DNA from: Heloderma charlesbogerti
Lineage: Eukaryota; Chordata; Lepidosauria; Squamata; Helodermatidae
Assembly (NCBI GenBank): GCA_026122225.1
Contig: JANEZZ010002656.1
Span: 310,001-374,000 of the forward strand
Reading direction: 5' to 3'
DNA: 64,000 nucleotides
Shown here piece by piece: positions 47,837 through 59,770 of the stretch (within the stretch, counting starts at the first letter, position 1; every line of letters starts with the position of its first letter). The notes under the pieces were generated by a model. It made no database searches, was not told where the DNA came from, and was given only the letters and a program-made list of their open reading frames with translations. The position numbers were made by a program, and so were the translations under genes.

Positions 47837-48794
47837 GCTAATGCTTGCCAACGCATTCAGCCCCCCCGAAATTGGTGGGGAAATTCTCCACCGCCCCCCC
47901 CCCCCGGATGGGACTTACCGTGGCTGAATGTCCCTCTTGGCAGTGGTTCCCAGCAGTGGTTCGGCGGCGGTTCGTCAGGGGCGGGGGCGGTGGCTGGTCT
48001 CCCGACCGGCTGCCGCCGCCGCCATTACAAAAAAAAAAAGTAAAGTAAAAAAAAGCACACACACCCGTGATAGGCTACGTAACGATTTACGTAGCCTATC
48101 ACAGCTAGATTTCCAAATTCAGCCATGATAGGCTACGTTAATCATCACGTAGCCTATCACAGGTGACTTTAAAAAAAAAAAAAGCGCATACACAAATAGC
48201 GGCCCCCATAGGGAGCCGCCATTCGCGTTCCTTATTTGGTCCCTGTAGTCTACGTAAAGATTTATGTAGACTATGGCGAAAATAAGGGCAACGCAAATAG
48301 CATTACAAATAGCATTACATTTCTTGTAATGGCGGCGGCGGCAGCCGGTGGAAAGACCGGCTGCCGCCCCCGCCCCTGATGAAGACCTGCCGAACCACCG
48401 CCGGGACCCGCCGCCGGAAGCGACATTCGTAAAAGGTAAGTCCCATCCTGGGGGGGGCGGGGGGGGGAGAATTTCTCCCCGAACCTTTGTGGAACCGAAT
48501 GCGTTGGCACTCAGCCCCCTGAAGTTTCAGGGAGACATTCTCCCCCATCCCTAACACAGGTGTGTGTGTGTGTGTGTGTTTACTTTTTTTTTCGCGGCTG
48601 GGTAGACGGGGCGCTTCTACCCGGCCTGAATTTCGCCGGCGAGGGATGGGGCGCCTCCCCCCTGGCCTGAATTTCGGCCAGGCGAGGCGGGGCGCCTCCC
48701 CCCCTCACCTGAACTTTGGGGGGAGAACCGAAGCACCTCCCCCCCACCGCGAAGCAAGCTTCGAGAACAGGTAAGGGACTTTCGTCCATCCCTA
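47837..48794 (+). mobile_element. Rearranged multi-hairpin element with an extra B end
   Basis: The left B end is truncated (begins near ccaacgcattcagccc at 47849). A right B end finishes at 48553 (ctcccccatcccta), and a right A end finishes at 48794 (CTTTCGTCCATCCCTA). Flanks GACAGCTT (47829-47836) and GACAGCGA (48795-48802) match at 6 of 8. A (GT)n tract (48560-48579) links the last two parts. Confidence 0.7.
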
Positions 48795-48956
48795 GACAGC
48801 GATTCCAATGGCTGCCGGTAATTGGCCAGAAAACTGGAAGGCGGGACCAGGTTTACTTCTTAGTGAGCAATTGGGCAGAATATCGTCCATATGCTTGCCT
48901 CCACAAGTAAAAGGGTATTCTCAATTAAAACTGAGAGTGGTTGTGTGGAATATTCC

Positions 48957-49277
48957 TAGGGATATATGGAAATTTCATTTTTGCTTGCAAAACATGTAAA
49001 TGTTCCCTGCTCAAAGCCCCAAATGCAATCAGGAGCATGTGCCCCCTGAAAATGTTCATGAATTGCCAGACATGTGCTTGCGTTCAACTTACGCAACTTC
49101 CTACTTCAATTTTGTGTAATTTGTGCACATTTCCCCTGCAGACTGAATTAGCCCCACTTTAGTCTATGGAGGAAAGTTATGCAAATTTCATGTTCAATCG
49201 CTGCTCAATTGGCACAAGTTTCCCATTTGAATGATCAGCAATCACAGACATGAACAGCACTCATTCACCCATCCCTA
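48957..49277. mobile_element. hAT-like element with perfect target duplication
   Basis: It starts TAGGGATATATGG and ends TTCACCCATCCCTA. The duplication is AATATTCC (48949-48956 and 49278-49285). Confidence 0.85.
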
Positions 49278-49285
49278 AATATTCC

Positions 49286-49706
49286 TGAGGGAGGATAGAC
49301 TCCTACAAGCCACTGTGGCTACAGCCTGATGCAAACCATCTCTCCTTAAAATAGTGGGGGGGGGATGGCTCATCATGCTGATTGGCTTTGAGCCTCATCA
49401 AATAATTAAAAGGACCATAAGTAATTTATTGATTGACTAATTGATAAATTGATGGTTAAAAACATCAGTTAGCTGCATTTCATATGCAAAGACATAAATA
49501 AGTAATATCAGTAAAACATAAGAAACCTGAAAACAAACTCAAGGCAGCAAACAGACTAACCAGCCAGCTGAAGTGAAGACTACACAGAAGAGATGTGTAT
49601 GCACCATCTCGAGAAGACCATTAGAGAAGGGGAATTACATACTTTGGGGATGGGGATAATTTTGTAGCCTCAGGACAACTGATTAGGGATGGAACACTTT
49701 ATTTCC
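49286..49706. other. Intron, nothing recognised
   Basis: No exon or repeat family is evident. Confidence 0.35.
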
Positions 49707-50563
49707 TAGGGATGTACGAAAGTCACTTACCTGTTTGCGGATTATGCTGATACTGGGGGGGAGGCGCTCCGTCCCTCCCACCGAAATTCTGGCCGGGCCG
49801 TCGGCTGGCTCCGCCAGCGGACGGACATCCGGCCGCTGGCTAGTAGGGACACAAATGGCGGCAGCCGTAGCCACCGCCGTTTGCGTCCCTGCAGTCAGCC
49901 ATGATAGGCTACATAAATGTTTACGTAGCCTATCACAGCTGATTAAAAACAAAACGCGCATACGCAAATGGCGGTGCCCATGGGCGCCGCCATTTGCGTT
50001 CCTTGTTTTGGCACGTCTCAGTCTATGTAAACATTTACGTAGACTACGGCGAAAATAAGGGGAACGCAAATAGCGTAGATGCTACGCTATTTGCATTCCC
50101 CTTATTTTCGCCGTAGTCTATGTAAATGTTTACATAGACTAAGACATGCCAAAATAAGGAACGCAAATGGCGGCGCCCATGGGTGCCGCCATTTGCGTAC
50201 GCGCATTTTTTTGTTTTTGTTTTAATCAGCCGTGATAGGCTATGTAAACATTTACGTAGCCTATCATGGTGTTTTTAAAAATTTAGCCTTGATAGGCTAC
50301 GTGAATCTTTACGTAGCCTATCACATTTTTTTTTTTAACTTGGAAATGGTGGTGGCGGCGGCAAATGGTGGCAGCGGCGGCAAACCAATCCACCGCCAAA
50401 CCACCGCCGAACCACCGCCGCAGCCGCCGCCGCCAGGAAGATCCGCCCCAGGTAAGTCCCGTCCCAGGGGGTTGGGGGGTCATTCTGCCACCGATTTTGG
50501 GGGGCCGAATGCGCTGGCATTCGGCCTCCCCGAGATCCATGGGGGAACTTTCATACATCCCTA
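49707..50563 (-). mobile_element. Multi-hairpin hAT-like element, A end to B end
   Basis: It starts TAGGGATGTACGAAAGTCAC and ends CTTTCATACATCCCTA. Flanks TTATTTCC (49699-49706) and ATATTTCC (50564-50571) match at 7 of 8. The B end lacks one arm of the usual agaccggctgcc hairpin. Confidence 0.9.
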
Positions 50564-50637
50564 ATATTTCCACTCTTTGTCATCTTTGTGGCTGTTCAGT
50601 CATAAATCCATTCTGTCCCATTTTCTGCAGTTAATAC

Positions 50638-51540
50638 TAGGGATGGCGGAGAATTTCTCCACGAATCTTCGGGAGGCCGAATGCCAATGCATTCAGCCCC
50701 CCAAAATTGGTGGAGAAATTCTCCGCTGGCTCCCCACCCCCCCCCGGGATGGGACTTACTGTGGCAGAATGTCCTTCTCGGCAGCAGGTCCCGGCGGCGG
50801 TTCGGCAGCGGTTTGGCGGGGGCGGGGGCAAAAAAAAAAAAAGGAAAGTAAAAAAAAAACCAAAAACCACCCATGATAGGCTACGTAACAATTTACGTAG
50901 CCTATCACAGCTAGATTTCCAATGTCAGCCGTGATAGGCTACGTAAATCGTCACGTAGCCTATCACGGGTGACTTTGAAAAAAAAGAAAAAAAGCGCGTA
51001 CGCCAATGGCGGCAGCCCATGGGCGCCGCCATTTGCATTCCTTATTTTGGCACGTCTAGTCTACGTAAACATTTACGTAGACTACGGCGAAAATAAGGGA
51101 ACGCTATTTGCGTTGCTCTTATTTTCGCCGTAGTCTACGTAAATCTTTACGTAGACTAGATGTGTCAAAATAAGGAACGCCAATGGCGGTCCCCATGGGA
51201 GCCGCCATTTCCATACGCGCTTTTTTTTTTTTTTCAAAGTCAACCGTGGTAGGCTACGTGACAATTTACATAGCGTATCACGGCTGACTTTGGAAACCTA
51301 GCCGTGATAGGCTACGTAAATCGTTACGTAGCCTATCACTGGTGTGTGTTTGTGTTTGTTTGTTTTTTACTATTTTTTTCGCGGCCGGGTAGACGGGGCG
51401 CTCCTACCCGGCCTGAATGTCGCCGGCGAGGGATGGGGCGCCTCCCCCTCTTGCCTGAACTTCGGGGGGAGAACCGAAGTGCCTCCCCCCCACCACGAAG
51501 CAAGCTTCGAGAACAGGTAAGGGACTTTCGTCCATCCCTA
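50638..51540 (+). mobile_element. Multi-hairpin hAT-like element, B end to A end
   Basis: It starts TAGGGATGGCGGAGAATTTC and ends ACTTTCGTCCATCCCTA. Flanks GTTAATAC (50630-50637) and TTAAATAC (51541-51548) match at 6 of 8. Confidence 0.9.
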
Positions 51541-51845
51541 TTAAATACACACCAACATTTGCACTTTAATTTATATGCATTTTCTCCTAAATGACACTTT
51601 TTCCCCCTAAGCATTTCCATACCCCCACCACAGACTGATGGCTCAGAACAACTGCTTGGGGTAAAAGAGACAGAGCTTTATAACGACATCAACTTCCTCA
51701 AACTGGCAAATAACTGCATGCTTAGTGTGAGCACCTGCTAAAAATGGGAGACTTCAGTTCACATATTGCCTCCACCTGGGCAACACCACCTTGGCTGCAA
51801 GTACTAGCCACTTTGTCCACCCTGGCTCCAAGCACTGGTCATTTG

Positions 51846-52373
51846 TAGGGATGGCATGGGTGCCTGATCTGGTCTGGGAGTCCAGTGGACAACTGCCCGC
51901 TGCCCTGAGCTGCACCGGCAAGCCCCCTGCCCAGCTCAAGCTCCACCTGTGCTTGCTGAACCGTCCACACCCTGGGCACGTCCAGTGAGCTTTGTGATCA
52001 CCATTTTGCAAAAACAAACAAACAAACAAATATGGCAATTGCAAAAATGTGCACATTTGATCTTACATAAAATGGGGGCATGAATGGCCAACATATGTAA
52101 GATTACAGGTGCAAATGCCCATTTGCACCTGTAATGTTGCATCTATCAGTCATTCATTGCCCCATTGTACGTAAGATCAAATGCGCACATTTTTACGATT
52201 GCCATTATTTTTTTTCACAAAATGGAGATAGCAGTGGTCGTCGGACAGGACCCGGGTGAGTGCAGGTGGCTCAGTGAGTGTGGAGGGCTCAGGTCTGGGG
52301 ATGTGTGAGAGGGGGCAGGGGCTCAGCGGGCACCCAGGGAACCTGGACCAGGGGAGGGCGACGTCCATCCCTA
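51846..52373. mobile_element. hAT-like foldback element, second family
   Basis: It starts TAGGGATGGCATGGGTGCC and ends GACGTCCATCCCTA. Flanks GTCATTTG (51838-51845) and GTCACTTG (52374-52381) match at 7 of 8. The centre is a palindrome near 52102-52137 (acaggtgcaaatg / catttgcacctgt). Confidence 0.82.
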
Positions 52374-52778
52374 GTCACTTGGTTGGTGCTCCTGGCTTTT
52401 CATTACCTGTTCACCATGAAGGTGAACAAAGAGGTCTGTGAGTACTCCAACCCATTGCTGCTGGTTAATGATCAATGAGCTAGAAGTTGTATGGGCCAAA
52501 GGCAATGAGAAGTCAGTTGGGTTAACAGACCATTACCTTCCAAGTACCTCAGGGTGCTCACCAGGATAGCTTCTCTAACTTCCCTCAGTTCCCATGCTCC
52601 CCACCAGTTGTGACCAATAAAAGGCATAGCCAATTACCCCCCCCAAAGCCTCACCTCCAGATGTAGACAGTGTGGAATAGGTTGAAAAGGTGTGTCCTCA
52701 AACAACCTGGTCACACCCAAAAAATCCCACTCAGTCTCCATAAAGTGCAGCTGCATAATGCCATGCTATCAAAAAGGG

Positions 52779-53135
52779 TGACATGGGGCAGCGGAACTTT
52801 TAGGGCCACGGTGGCTTAGCGGTTAAGACGCTGAACTGCAGACCGGAAGGTCGGCAGGACAGCAGTTCGAGAGACCCGAGTGCCGCGTGATGGAGTGAGC
52901 TCCCGTCTTCAGTCCCAGCTCCTGCCAACCTAGCAGCTCGAAAGCAAGAACTTGCAAGTAGATAAATAGGTGCCACTTCGGCGGGAAAGGTAACAGCATT
53001 CCGTGCACCTCGGTGTTCAGTCATGCCGGCCACATGACCACGGAAGCGTCTTCGGACAGCGCTGGCTCTTCAGCTTAGAAATGGAGATGAGCACCACACC
53101 CTAGAGTCGGACACAACTGGTTGGGGACACCTTTT
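52779..53135 (+). repeat. Sauria-type SINE
   Basis: The same order of tRNA-like head (ccacggtggcttagcggtta), middle and Bov-B-like end (gacacaactggttggggaca) as the copy at 15417. The flanking duplication is TATCAAAAAGGG (52767-52778 and 53136-53147). About 24 bp lie between the duplication and the usual SINE start. Confidence 0.9.
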
Positions 53136-53147
53136 TATCAAAAAGGG

Positions 53148-53788
53148 AGGGTAGCTGCATTGAGTGAAAGTGGTTGAGGAGAGGGTGGAGCCACCTTATA
53201 TAGGAGCACCCATGCCTCTGCAGCTGCCCCAACATCCTGACACAGTGTGAGGATGCTACAGCCCAGGACATCACTCCTCTATGCAAAGGAGCAGCATTTC
53301 CCCTAAAATATACATGTGTGTGCATATTCTCCCTAAATCCTATTGTTCTATGCATGACCCCCTAACATACACATGTTTGTACATGTTGATACAAGAACTG
53401 GACCACAACATTTGGAGCAATGCACAGTCAGAAAGATAACTGCATTCCAGTCCACACATGAGTCTGGCAAGTGTGAATTGGGTTGGTTTTCTTAAAAATG
53501 CAGACTGAACAAAATTCTCCAGTATTGCTACAGCTGCTGCATAGGGATGTCAGTTGAATTGTGGTGTTAATAAACAGCTTTAGGGAGAGCTTCCCATTTG
53601 TAATGTCTCAAACCTCTTAACATAATGAAGCTTGGAAAAACAATATGGGACAAAAGGAGGTGTATTATTTTATTTTATTTTTTGCATAACAATAAGATCC
53701 AGTAAGTGCTTTTTGACAGTCTCAAAGCTTGTTCTCTTCATTCCTGACTTTATCTTTTTCTTTCTTTTCCCCACATTGTCATCAAAAG
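53148..53788. other. Intron before exon 53789
   Basis: It contains an old hAT-like tail around 53280-53545 (acatgtttgtacatgttgat words). The acceptor region of the next exon is at 53750-53788. Confidence 0.4.
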
Positions 53789-53875
53789 CGACTACACATG
53801 GAGCCAGTCAAGATACAATGGGGAATCAATCGCTGCGTATTTTTTCCAAAAGGATCCCCATCATCACCGAACTGA
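53789..53875 (+). CDS. KCNU1: KCNU1 (Slo3) internal exon, variable loop before ITEL motif
   Basis: A pyrimidine-rich run (tttttctttcttttcccc) precedes an acceptor at 53787-53788 (aaaag|CG) and the donor is CTGA|gtaagt. With the single G left by the previous exon the first codon is GCG (Ala). The peptide is ATTHGASQDTMGNQSLRIFS then KRIPIITEL. The end P-I-I-T-E-L is conserved in Slo1 and Slo3 directly before the calcium-bowl region; the preceding part is the poorly conserved loop, so homology rests on the last eight residues, the phases and gene order. The acceptor AG context is ordinary rather than strong. This is the shortest exon (87 nt). Confidence 0.88.
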   Translation, partial: RLHMEPVKIQWGINRCVFFPKGSPSSPN

Positions 53876-54199
53876 GTAAGTTCTTCCTTGGGGACAAATT
53901 TATTTCACCAAAGGAATATGCCTGCTCCTTTATTTATTTACTCCCAGTCCTCTTTAAAATTCAAAGGCAGAAAGTGACAGCATACCATGTCCAAAGCACA
54001 TTAAAAGGTCTGACTTAAATGTTAATGCAGTAGCTTTGAAGAAGTCTGGGTAACTTACTGGGAGAATAAATATAACAAAGTGTTAAGAAGACTCAGCATG
54101 GAACTAAAACAAAACGTGAGCATCTTTGGAAGGCTTACTTCCCCCTCCCCCACTCAAGGGTAGAAACATCCACAGGGATGTTTCTGGAGACTTTGGAAA

Positions 54200-54206
54200 T
54201 GTGTGT

Positions 54207-54244
<38 letters not shown>
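54200..54244. repeat. (GT)n microsatellite
   Basis: About 20 GT units with one AT interruption, directly abutting the left end of the element at 54245. Confidence 0.95.
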
Positions 54245-54246
<2 letters not shown>

Positions 54247-54982
54247 GGGATGTATGAAAGTCACTTACCTGGTCCCGCAGCTTGCTTTGCAGTGGGGGGA
54301 GGCGCTTCGGTTCTCCCCCCAAAATTCAGGCCGGGGGGGGAGGCACCCCGCCTCGCCCGGCCGAAATTCAGGCCGGGGAGAAGCGCCCTGTCTCCCCGGC
54401 CGCGAATAAAAAAGTGAATGTAAAAAACACACACACACACACATGATAGGCTATGTAACGATTTATGTAGATTTCCAAAGTCAGCCGTGATAGGTTATGT
54501 AAATCGTTACGTAGCCTACCACGGGTGACTTTGGGGGAAAAAAAAAAAGTGCGTACGCAAATGGCAGCGCCCATGGGCACCACCATTTGCGTTCCTTATT
54601 TGGGCACGTGTAGTCTACGTAAAGATTTACGTAGACTACGGGGAAAAGAAGGGCAACGCAAATAGCGTTCCCCTTATTTTGGCCGTAGTCTATGTAAATG
54701 TTTACGTAGACTACATGTGCCAAAATAAGGAACGCAAATGGCAGTGCCCATGGGCGCCTCCATTTGCATACACGCGGTTGTTTTTTTTTCACTCAGCCGT
54801 GATAGGCTACATAAACATTTACGTAGCCTATCACGGCTGACTGCAGGGACGCAAATGGCGGCGGCTACGGCTGCCGCCATTTGCGTCCCGGCTGGCAAGG
54901 ATTCGCGGCAGGAGGGACGGAGCACCTCCCCCCCACCGCAAATCAAGTTTCGTGAAAGGTAAGGGACTTTTGTACATCCCTA
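54245..54982. mobile_element. Multi-hairpin element with two A ends
   Basis: It starts TAGGGATGTATGAAAGTCAC and ends ACTTTTGTACATCCCTA; both ends are type A, so the termini are true inverted repeats, unlike most copies. Flanks GTGTGTGT and GACCTCAT do not match; the left flank has turned into a microsatellite. Confidence 0.83.
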
Positions 54983-55653
54983 GACCTCATGAGCCTACCA
55001 TATCCCCTTTCACCCTACTGTATCTTACATCAACTGGGTCGATATTAAAGCCCTGGAAAACTACCTTTCGCAGGCATGTTTCTTTTGGTAGGACTTTTGT
55101 TTCCAATAAAGGCCTGAAGAGAAATCCTCCCCTGCACTCTCCACATTCAGTTGCTGCTCCTGAAATATAGATTTTGGGGGTGCCCCCAAAGGAAAGAGAG
55201 GTGCCCCCAAGGTTGAAAGAGGATAAAAACTGGTTGCAGGGAAGGCTGGGGGCAGTAGAAGGTTGGCAGGGAGAACTTTGGGATGGTTGAAGCCTGTGGA
55301 GATATCACAGAACTCTAGGAAAAAGCTCAAGCCAATAAACAGTTCAAGTATGAGTGGACTGCCTGTTTTCATGAAAAACACCCCATTGCAAGTATGAGAA
55401 GAATGATGGGTCAGCATTTGCTCAGCAGATCAGACCGCAGGAAGGTGGTTTTTAGTAAGCCTTAGTTCCTAGTTATTGTGGTTCCAACTCTAATGCTGTT
55501 CAGTGGTGGCAGAACCCTCTTATTTCACCACAAATTCTGGCTTTGTTGGTATTTGGCAGCCACCCTGGTTACAATGCCTGAAGGCAGCAGTGCATTCATG
55601 TGTTACAGTTTCCCCATGTAGCTATGATTAGAGCATTTAGTCTCATTGTGCAT
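54983..55653. other. Intron, nothing recognised
   Basis: No exon or repeat family is evident. Confidence 0.35.
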
Positions 55654-55730
55654 TAGAATCATAGAATAGTAGAATAGTAGGGTTGGAAGGGGCCTACAAG
55701 GCCATCGAGTCCAACCCGCTGCTCAGTGCA
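55654..55730 (-). repeat. CR1-like LINE 3' end
   Basis: The segments agaatcatagaatagtagaa, gggttggaaggggcctacaa and ggccatcgagtccaaccc match inverted CR1 3' ends. Confidence 0.8.
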
Positions 55731-55914
55731 TTAAATCAGGGTGGAGAAGGAGTGCAGGTAGTACAGTCCATATCATCCCAGGAATAATGTTTTTTTGGAT
55801 GGACTCATTCTTATGTTTTCCTGAGTGGTGTCATTCTCATTCTCATGTGGTCCTGTCCTTCTTCTACCCCACTCAGTAACTTTTAAGTAGGAGTTCCCAG
55901 GTAGACCGGGGGAG

Positions 55915-56475
55915 GGCCCTAGCTCGGTGGCAGAGCACACTGTTTGTGTACTAAAGGCCCAGATTCAATCCCCTTCGTCTCCAGATTGGGCTGGGAAAGA
56001 CCCCTGCCTGAAAGTCTGGAAAGCCACTGCTAGTCAATGTGGACCAGGGGTGCAGAACCTCAGGTTCAAGGGCCAAATCCAGACTTCCTGGTGTCCCAAT
56101 CTGGTCCTCCAGGGTTCCCCAGAGAGCCACAAGCTTTTCCCCAACAACTGACCTTGTTGGTGGATTCCTGGCTTTTTTGTAATTTTTTCCCCCATTCTAA
56201 AAGGTTGAATTGCCTCACCTAAGGCTTAGTTACTACTGGCAAAAAGAGCTTTAAGCTAAAATATCCTGGTATTTTTCATATTTTGACTTTGACCGTTTTT
56301 CTTCACCCTCACTTTTGCCATCCACCACTGGGGATGTGGCCCCCAAAATGGACCAACCTTCTCCAAAATGGAATTTGACCCTTGGGCTGAAAGAGGTTCA
56401 ACACCCCTGGTGTAGAAATGTTAAGCTAAATGGACCAATGGTCTGATTCAATATAAAGCAGCTTTCTGTGTTCCA
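55915..56475 (+). repeat. tRNA-derived SINE split by a hAT-like insertion
   Basis: The head (ccctagctcggtggcagagc, cccagattcaatccccttc) runs to 56044, and the tail (aaatggaccaatggtctgat ... gctttctgtgttcc) resumes at 56410. Compare the uninterrupted copy at 36610. Confidence 0.75.
56045..56409. mobile_element. hAT-like element inside a SINE
   Basis: It starts CAGGGGTGCAGAACCTCAGG and ends GGTTCAACACCCCTG, inverted ends. Flanks ATGTGGAC and GTGTAGAA match at 5 of 8. Same family as 36927-37700. Confidence 0.75.
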
Positions 56476-57223
56476 TAGGATAGGGGTGAATGACATGGTT
56501 ATTATCCATGCAATCATTGCCCCTTGTTGGGTGGGTACTGATAAAAATAACCACATAATACACTCCCATTATATGGTCTCACTCTTGGAATGTTACCAGA
56601 ACACTATGGGAAGTAACCACATGAGGAAGCACTTTGTGGGGTATGAAGGCCACATTATCCCTACTTTGTTTGCTGGGGCGCTGGAGTGGGTGGGGGGCTT
56701 TGTTAATGGCAGTTAAGGCTAAATTGCCAAAATGGTAGAGCAGGGAACTCACATGAAGGTGAATTCTTCTATGACTTCTGCTAAAATGAAAAACAAAATA
56801 ACACTTTATCTTGGTGAACGTACCAAAATATGGTGAATCTTGGTACATTTGTGGGCAGAATTACAAGATCCTTACGTGAAAAATGCAAATAAAACTCACC
56901 ATGTGATGACTCTTCCTTGTCAGGAATGATCATGTAAATTGAACTTTACTTCATTCAACTTTCTTTACCTCAGTAAAGTCACTTTCTGTATATTCTATAC
57001 CTTACATTATGGTATATACTTTCTACATTGCTAGGTATAAGGTGGGACATACATATAATAATAAATAAATTTTAATTGCAGCCCAAGATGTGTTTAGTTG
57101 GGTGAAGAAAATGGAATTAGACATATTTTGGTTTGGCAAACCTGTTAGTCTTGGAGCTCAGACTTGTCAAGAGGCCCAAATGACCTCTTGATCTCTCACC
57201 TACCCTAAACAATGGAGCCAGCT
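56476..57223. other. Intron, nothing recognised
   Basis: AT-rich sequence without recognised features. Confidence 0.35.
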
Positions 57224-57883
57224 TAGGGATATCAGAGAATTCCGCCATGGATCTCGGTGAGGCCGAATGCCAGTGCATTCGGCCCCCTGAACTCCATGGC
57301 GGAACAGCCTGCCACCCCCCCGCAGATCCCCCCCGGGACAAGACTTACCTGGGGTGGATCTTCCGGGCGGCAGTGGCTCCGGCAGCGGCTGCGGCGGCAG
57401 TGGCGGCGGCGGCTGCAGCGGCTGGTCTTCCGACCAGCTGCTGCTGCCACCATTTGCAGTCTTGTTAAAAAATAATAATAAAAAACAACGTGATAGGCTA
57501 CGTAAATATTTACGCAGCCTATCATGGCTGGGTTAAAAAAAAACAACACGTACGCAAATGGCGGCGGCTATGGCCACTGCCATTTACATTCCTTATTTTT
57601 GGCCGTCTTAGTCTACGTAAATATTTACGTAGACTATGACTGCGAAAATAAAGGGGAACGCAAATAGCATAGTGGGCTATTCAGCTGCGGATGGCTCTGG
57701 CCTGGCTGGGCCTGGCCAGCTGCTCTGCGGAGCTGCCGCAGAGCACAGCTGGCCATGGAGGATTCTGGGAGGGAGGACCGGATCGCCTCCCCCCCATCGA
57801 GGATTCCGGAGGGAGGGACAAAACGCCTCCCCCCCACCATCAACATAATCCGCGGAAAGGTAAGTGACTTTCGTACATCCCTA
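57224..57883 (+). mobile_element. Multi-hairpin hAT-like element, B end to A end
   Basis: It starts TAGGGATATCAGAGAATTCC and ends ACTTTCGTACATCCCTA. Flank match is weak (AGCCAGCT / AAACTGCC, 4 of 8). A central module is fused directly to the A-end tract near 57675, so about a third of the chain is deleted. Confidence 0.85.
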
Positions 57884-58254
57884 AAACTGCCACTGGATGT
57901 AGAGACCCCTTGCTTGCTTATTCCTCCTCCTCTCCCTCCTCCTCCAGTGACACAAAAGCTTATTTCTTGATTGATCTTAACTGTTGGTGTCAGTAAATAA
58001 TTTGGACATAGAAGTCGAGTAAACCCTCTACACATAAACACTATCCTTTTGGCAGCTTGCCCCATGCTGGCAGGGGATGATGGGAGTTGTAGTCTAGCAC
58101 ATCTGGAGAGCACCAGATTGGGGAACATGGTTTTACAGCAATGGGAATTGTTGCATTTTATTACTGATATTTTCCACTGATTATGGACAACCCTGGTGTT
58201 TGCAAGTAGTTAAACCTCTGTTTGTCTGTTTGTTTGTGTTTTGTCCTCTTACAG

Positions 58255-58388
58255 AGATAGCTTCAAATGCACAGTTCTTTGAACAGAGTGGTGCAGATGA
58301 ATCTGAGTATTTGAACCAGAATGTCTCACAACATTTTTCTAGAGGGACAATATTTTCTGACAGCTTTTTGGATTCTCTCCTGTGCACT
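58255..58388 (+). CDS. KCNU1: KCNU1 (Slo3) internal exon, position of the Slo1 calcium bowl
   Basis: The acceptor is ttttgtcctcttacag|AG and the donor is TGCACT|gtaagt. AG completes a Lys codon with the A of the previous exon (ITEL-K). The peptide continues IASNAQFFEQSGADESEYLN, then QNVSQHFSRGTIFSDSFLDS and LLCT. In Slo1 this place carries a run of Asp residues (calcium bowl, Ca2+ ligands). Here it is FEQSGADESEY with no Asp run, which supports Slo3 and predicts no calcium-bowl-type Ca2+ site. The GTxFSxSFLDSLL motif after it is conserved with Slo3. 134 nt, ends in phase 0. Confidence 0.94.
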
Positions 58389-59770
58389 GTAAGTCTCACA
58401 GACATGTCAACTTGAGTCTTTTTACTACATTGAAATGCAAATTTACCATTAATTTTCATGAGTAATTTATTTGACTTATTTATAAAACATGTAAGTTGCA
58501 TCTCCAACCTAACCAAGAGATCTGACCAACCTAACTTAACAAAGAATGTACCCCACATCATCTCAAATGAAACAAAACAAAATTATTTACATTAAAACCG
58601 GGGATTATTTATCTGGCATTTGCTGGCATTTGTAACAAGGGCGTTTTGCAGTGTTTCATCAACATGTGCATGGTGCATGTACATCAATCAGGTTAAGGTG
58701 AACAGCTTTTCTCTAACCCAACACAGTATTAACATTGCTGTGAGGATGTGATTCTTCTTGTTCAGTAAGCCTGGAGCTGAATGTACTAAAGTCCCACATA
58801 CATTGTAAGGATATTATTATACAAATATCTCTCTCTTTGGTTGTCTTTCTTTCCACTCTGCAAACTCCCAACAGTGTATAACTCGGCAAATAACATACAG
58901 AATCCAGGTGACACACAAATCCTATTATTTCACACAAGTACGTAAATGTAATCCTTTCAATGTAAAAATGATAATGATAATGACAATGTTGATAACAACT
59001 GCAACAGCAACAACAGTGGTGGTACTGTGAAGAGCTCAGGACCAAGCACCAAGCAGCTAAGTATGTAAAACGCTGATTCCTTCTGAGTAAGATAAGCTTG
59101 GCCGGGAGCACAGGATAACCCTGGATAACGTTCCCCTCAAAAAGGCTGAAGGGGCTTCTAGAAATATTGGGGCACAATTCCCTGACATGACTTATATGTT
59201 CACAGACAAAAGCAAAAATGGCTGCTTTGTGTGTGCCCTGGTTATTTTCATTAGAAAGTAATAAGTCTATTTTTATTTTTTAAATATTTTACTAGTAGCC
59301 ATGGCTTTCTAAACAGCTGGAGAAGAGATTAGACCACTTACAGGGGCAACAACAAAGCAAATAATGTGCAATGGCTTTAACTTCTTAATTGCCACAAAGA
59401 CAGAGCAGTATTTTAGAGGCTATATTCTGGTATGTCCCATCAGTTCTAGAACTGATCAGTTCTAGAACTGTAAAGGAAATTTGCTGGAAAGTTTCGAAGA
59501 ACATGTTGCTCAGGCTAAAATTCTCCGGAACAGCTTGCTTTGGGTAACATTGTCATAAAACTACCAGATACACATTGTCGTATGGATCTATCCTTGGGCC
59601 TTAATAGTCATGTTTGTGACATCTAAACAGGTTGTAGGGAAGAAAAACAAAACAAAACAAAACAGAATAGGCTTGCCATTCATTTTCTGGAATAATCAGT
59701 GACCTACTGATGGTCCGCATCCCAAACCTGGTCACCATTTTGCTTTGCTGTTCTTGTTCATAATCTCAGC
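58389..59770. other. Intron, nothing recognised
   Basis: No exon or clear repeat family is visible. Confidence 0.35.

Noticed and set aside
9023..51540. CRISPR-like regularly spaced palindromic repeats
   Set aside because: The repeats belong to discrete transposable elements with target duplications, spacers are themselves conserved, and the DNA is vertebrate.
31613..53788. Search for a missing KCNU1 exon in the 22-kb intron
   Set aside because: Phase 1 to phase 1 joining gives a Slo3-like linker of the expected length before ITEL; no conserved segment is left unaccounted for.
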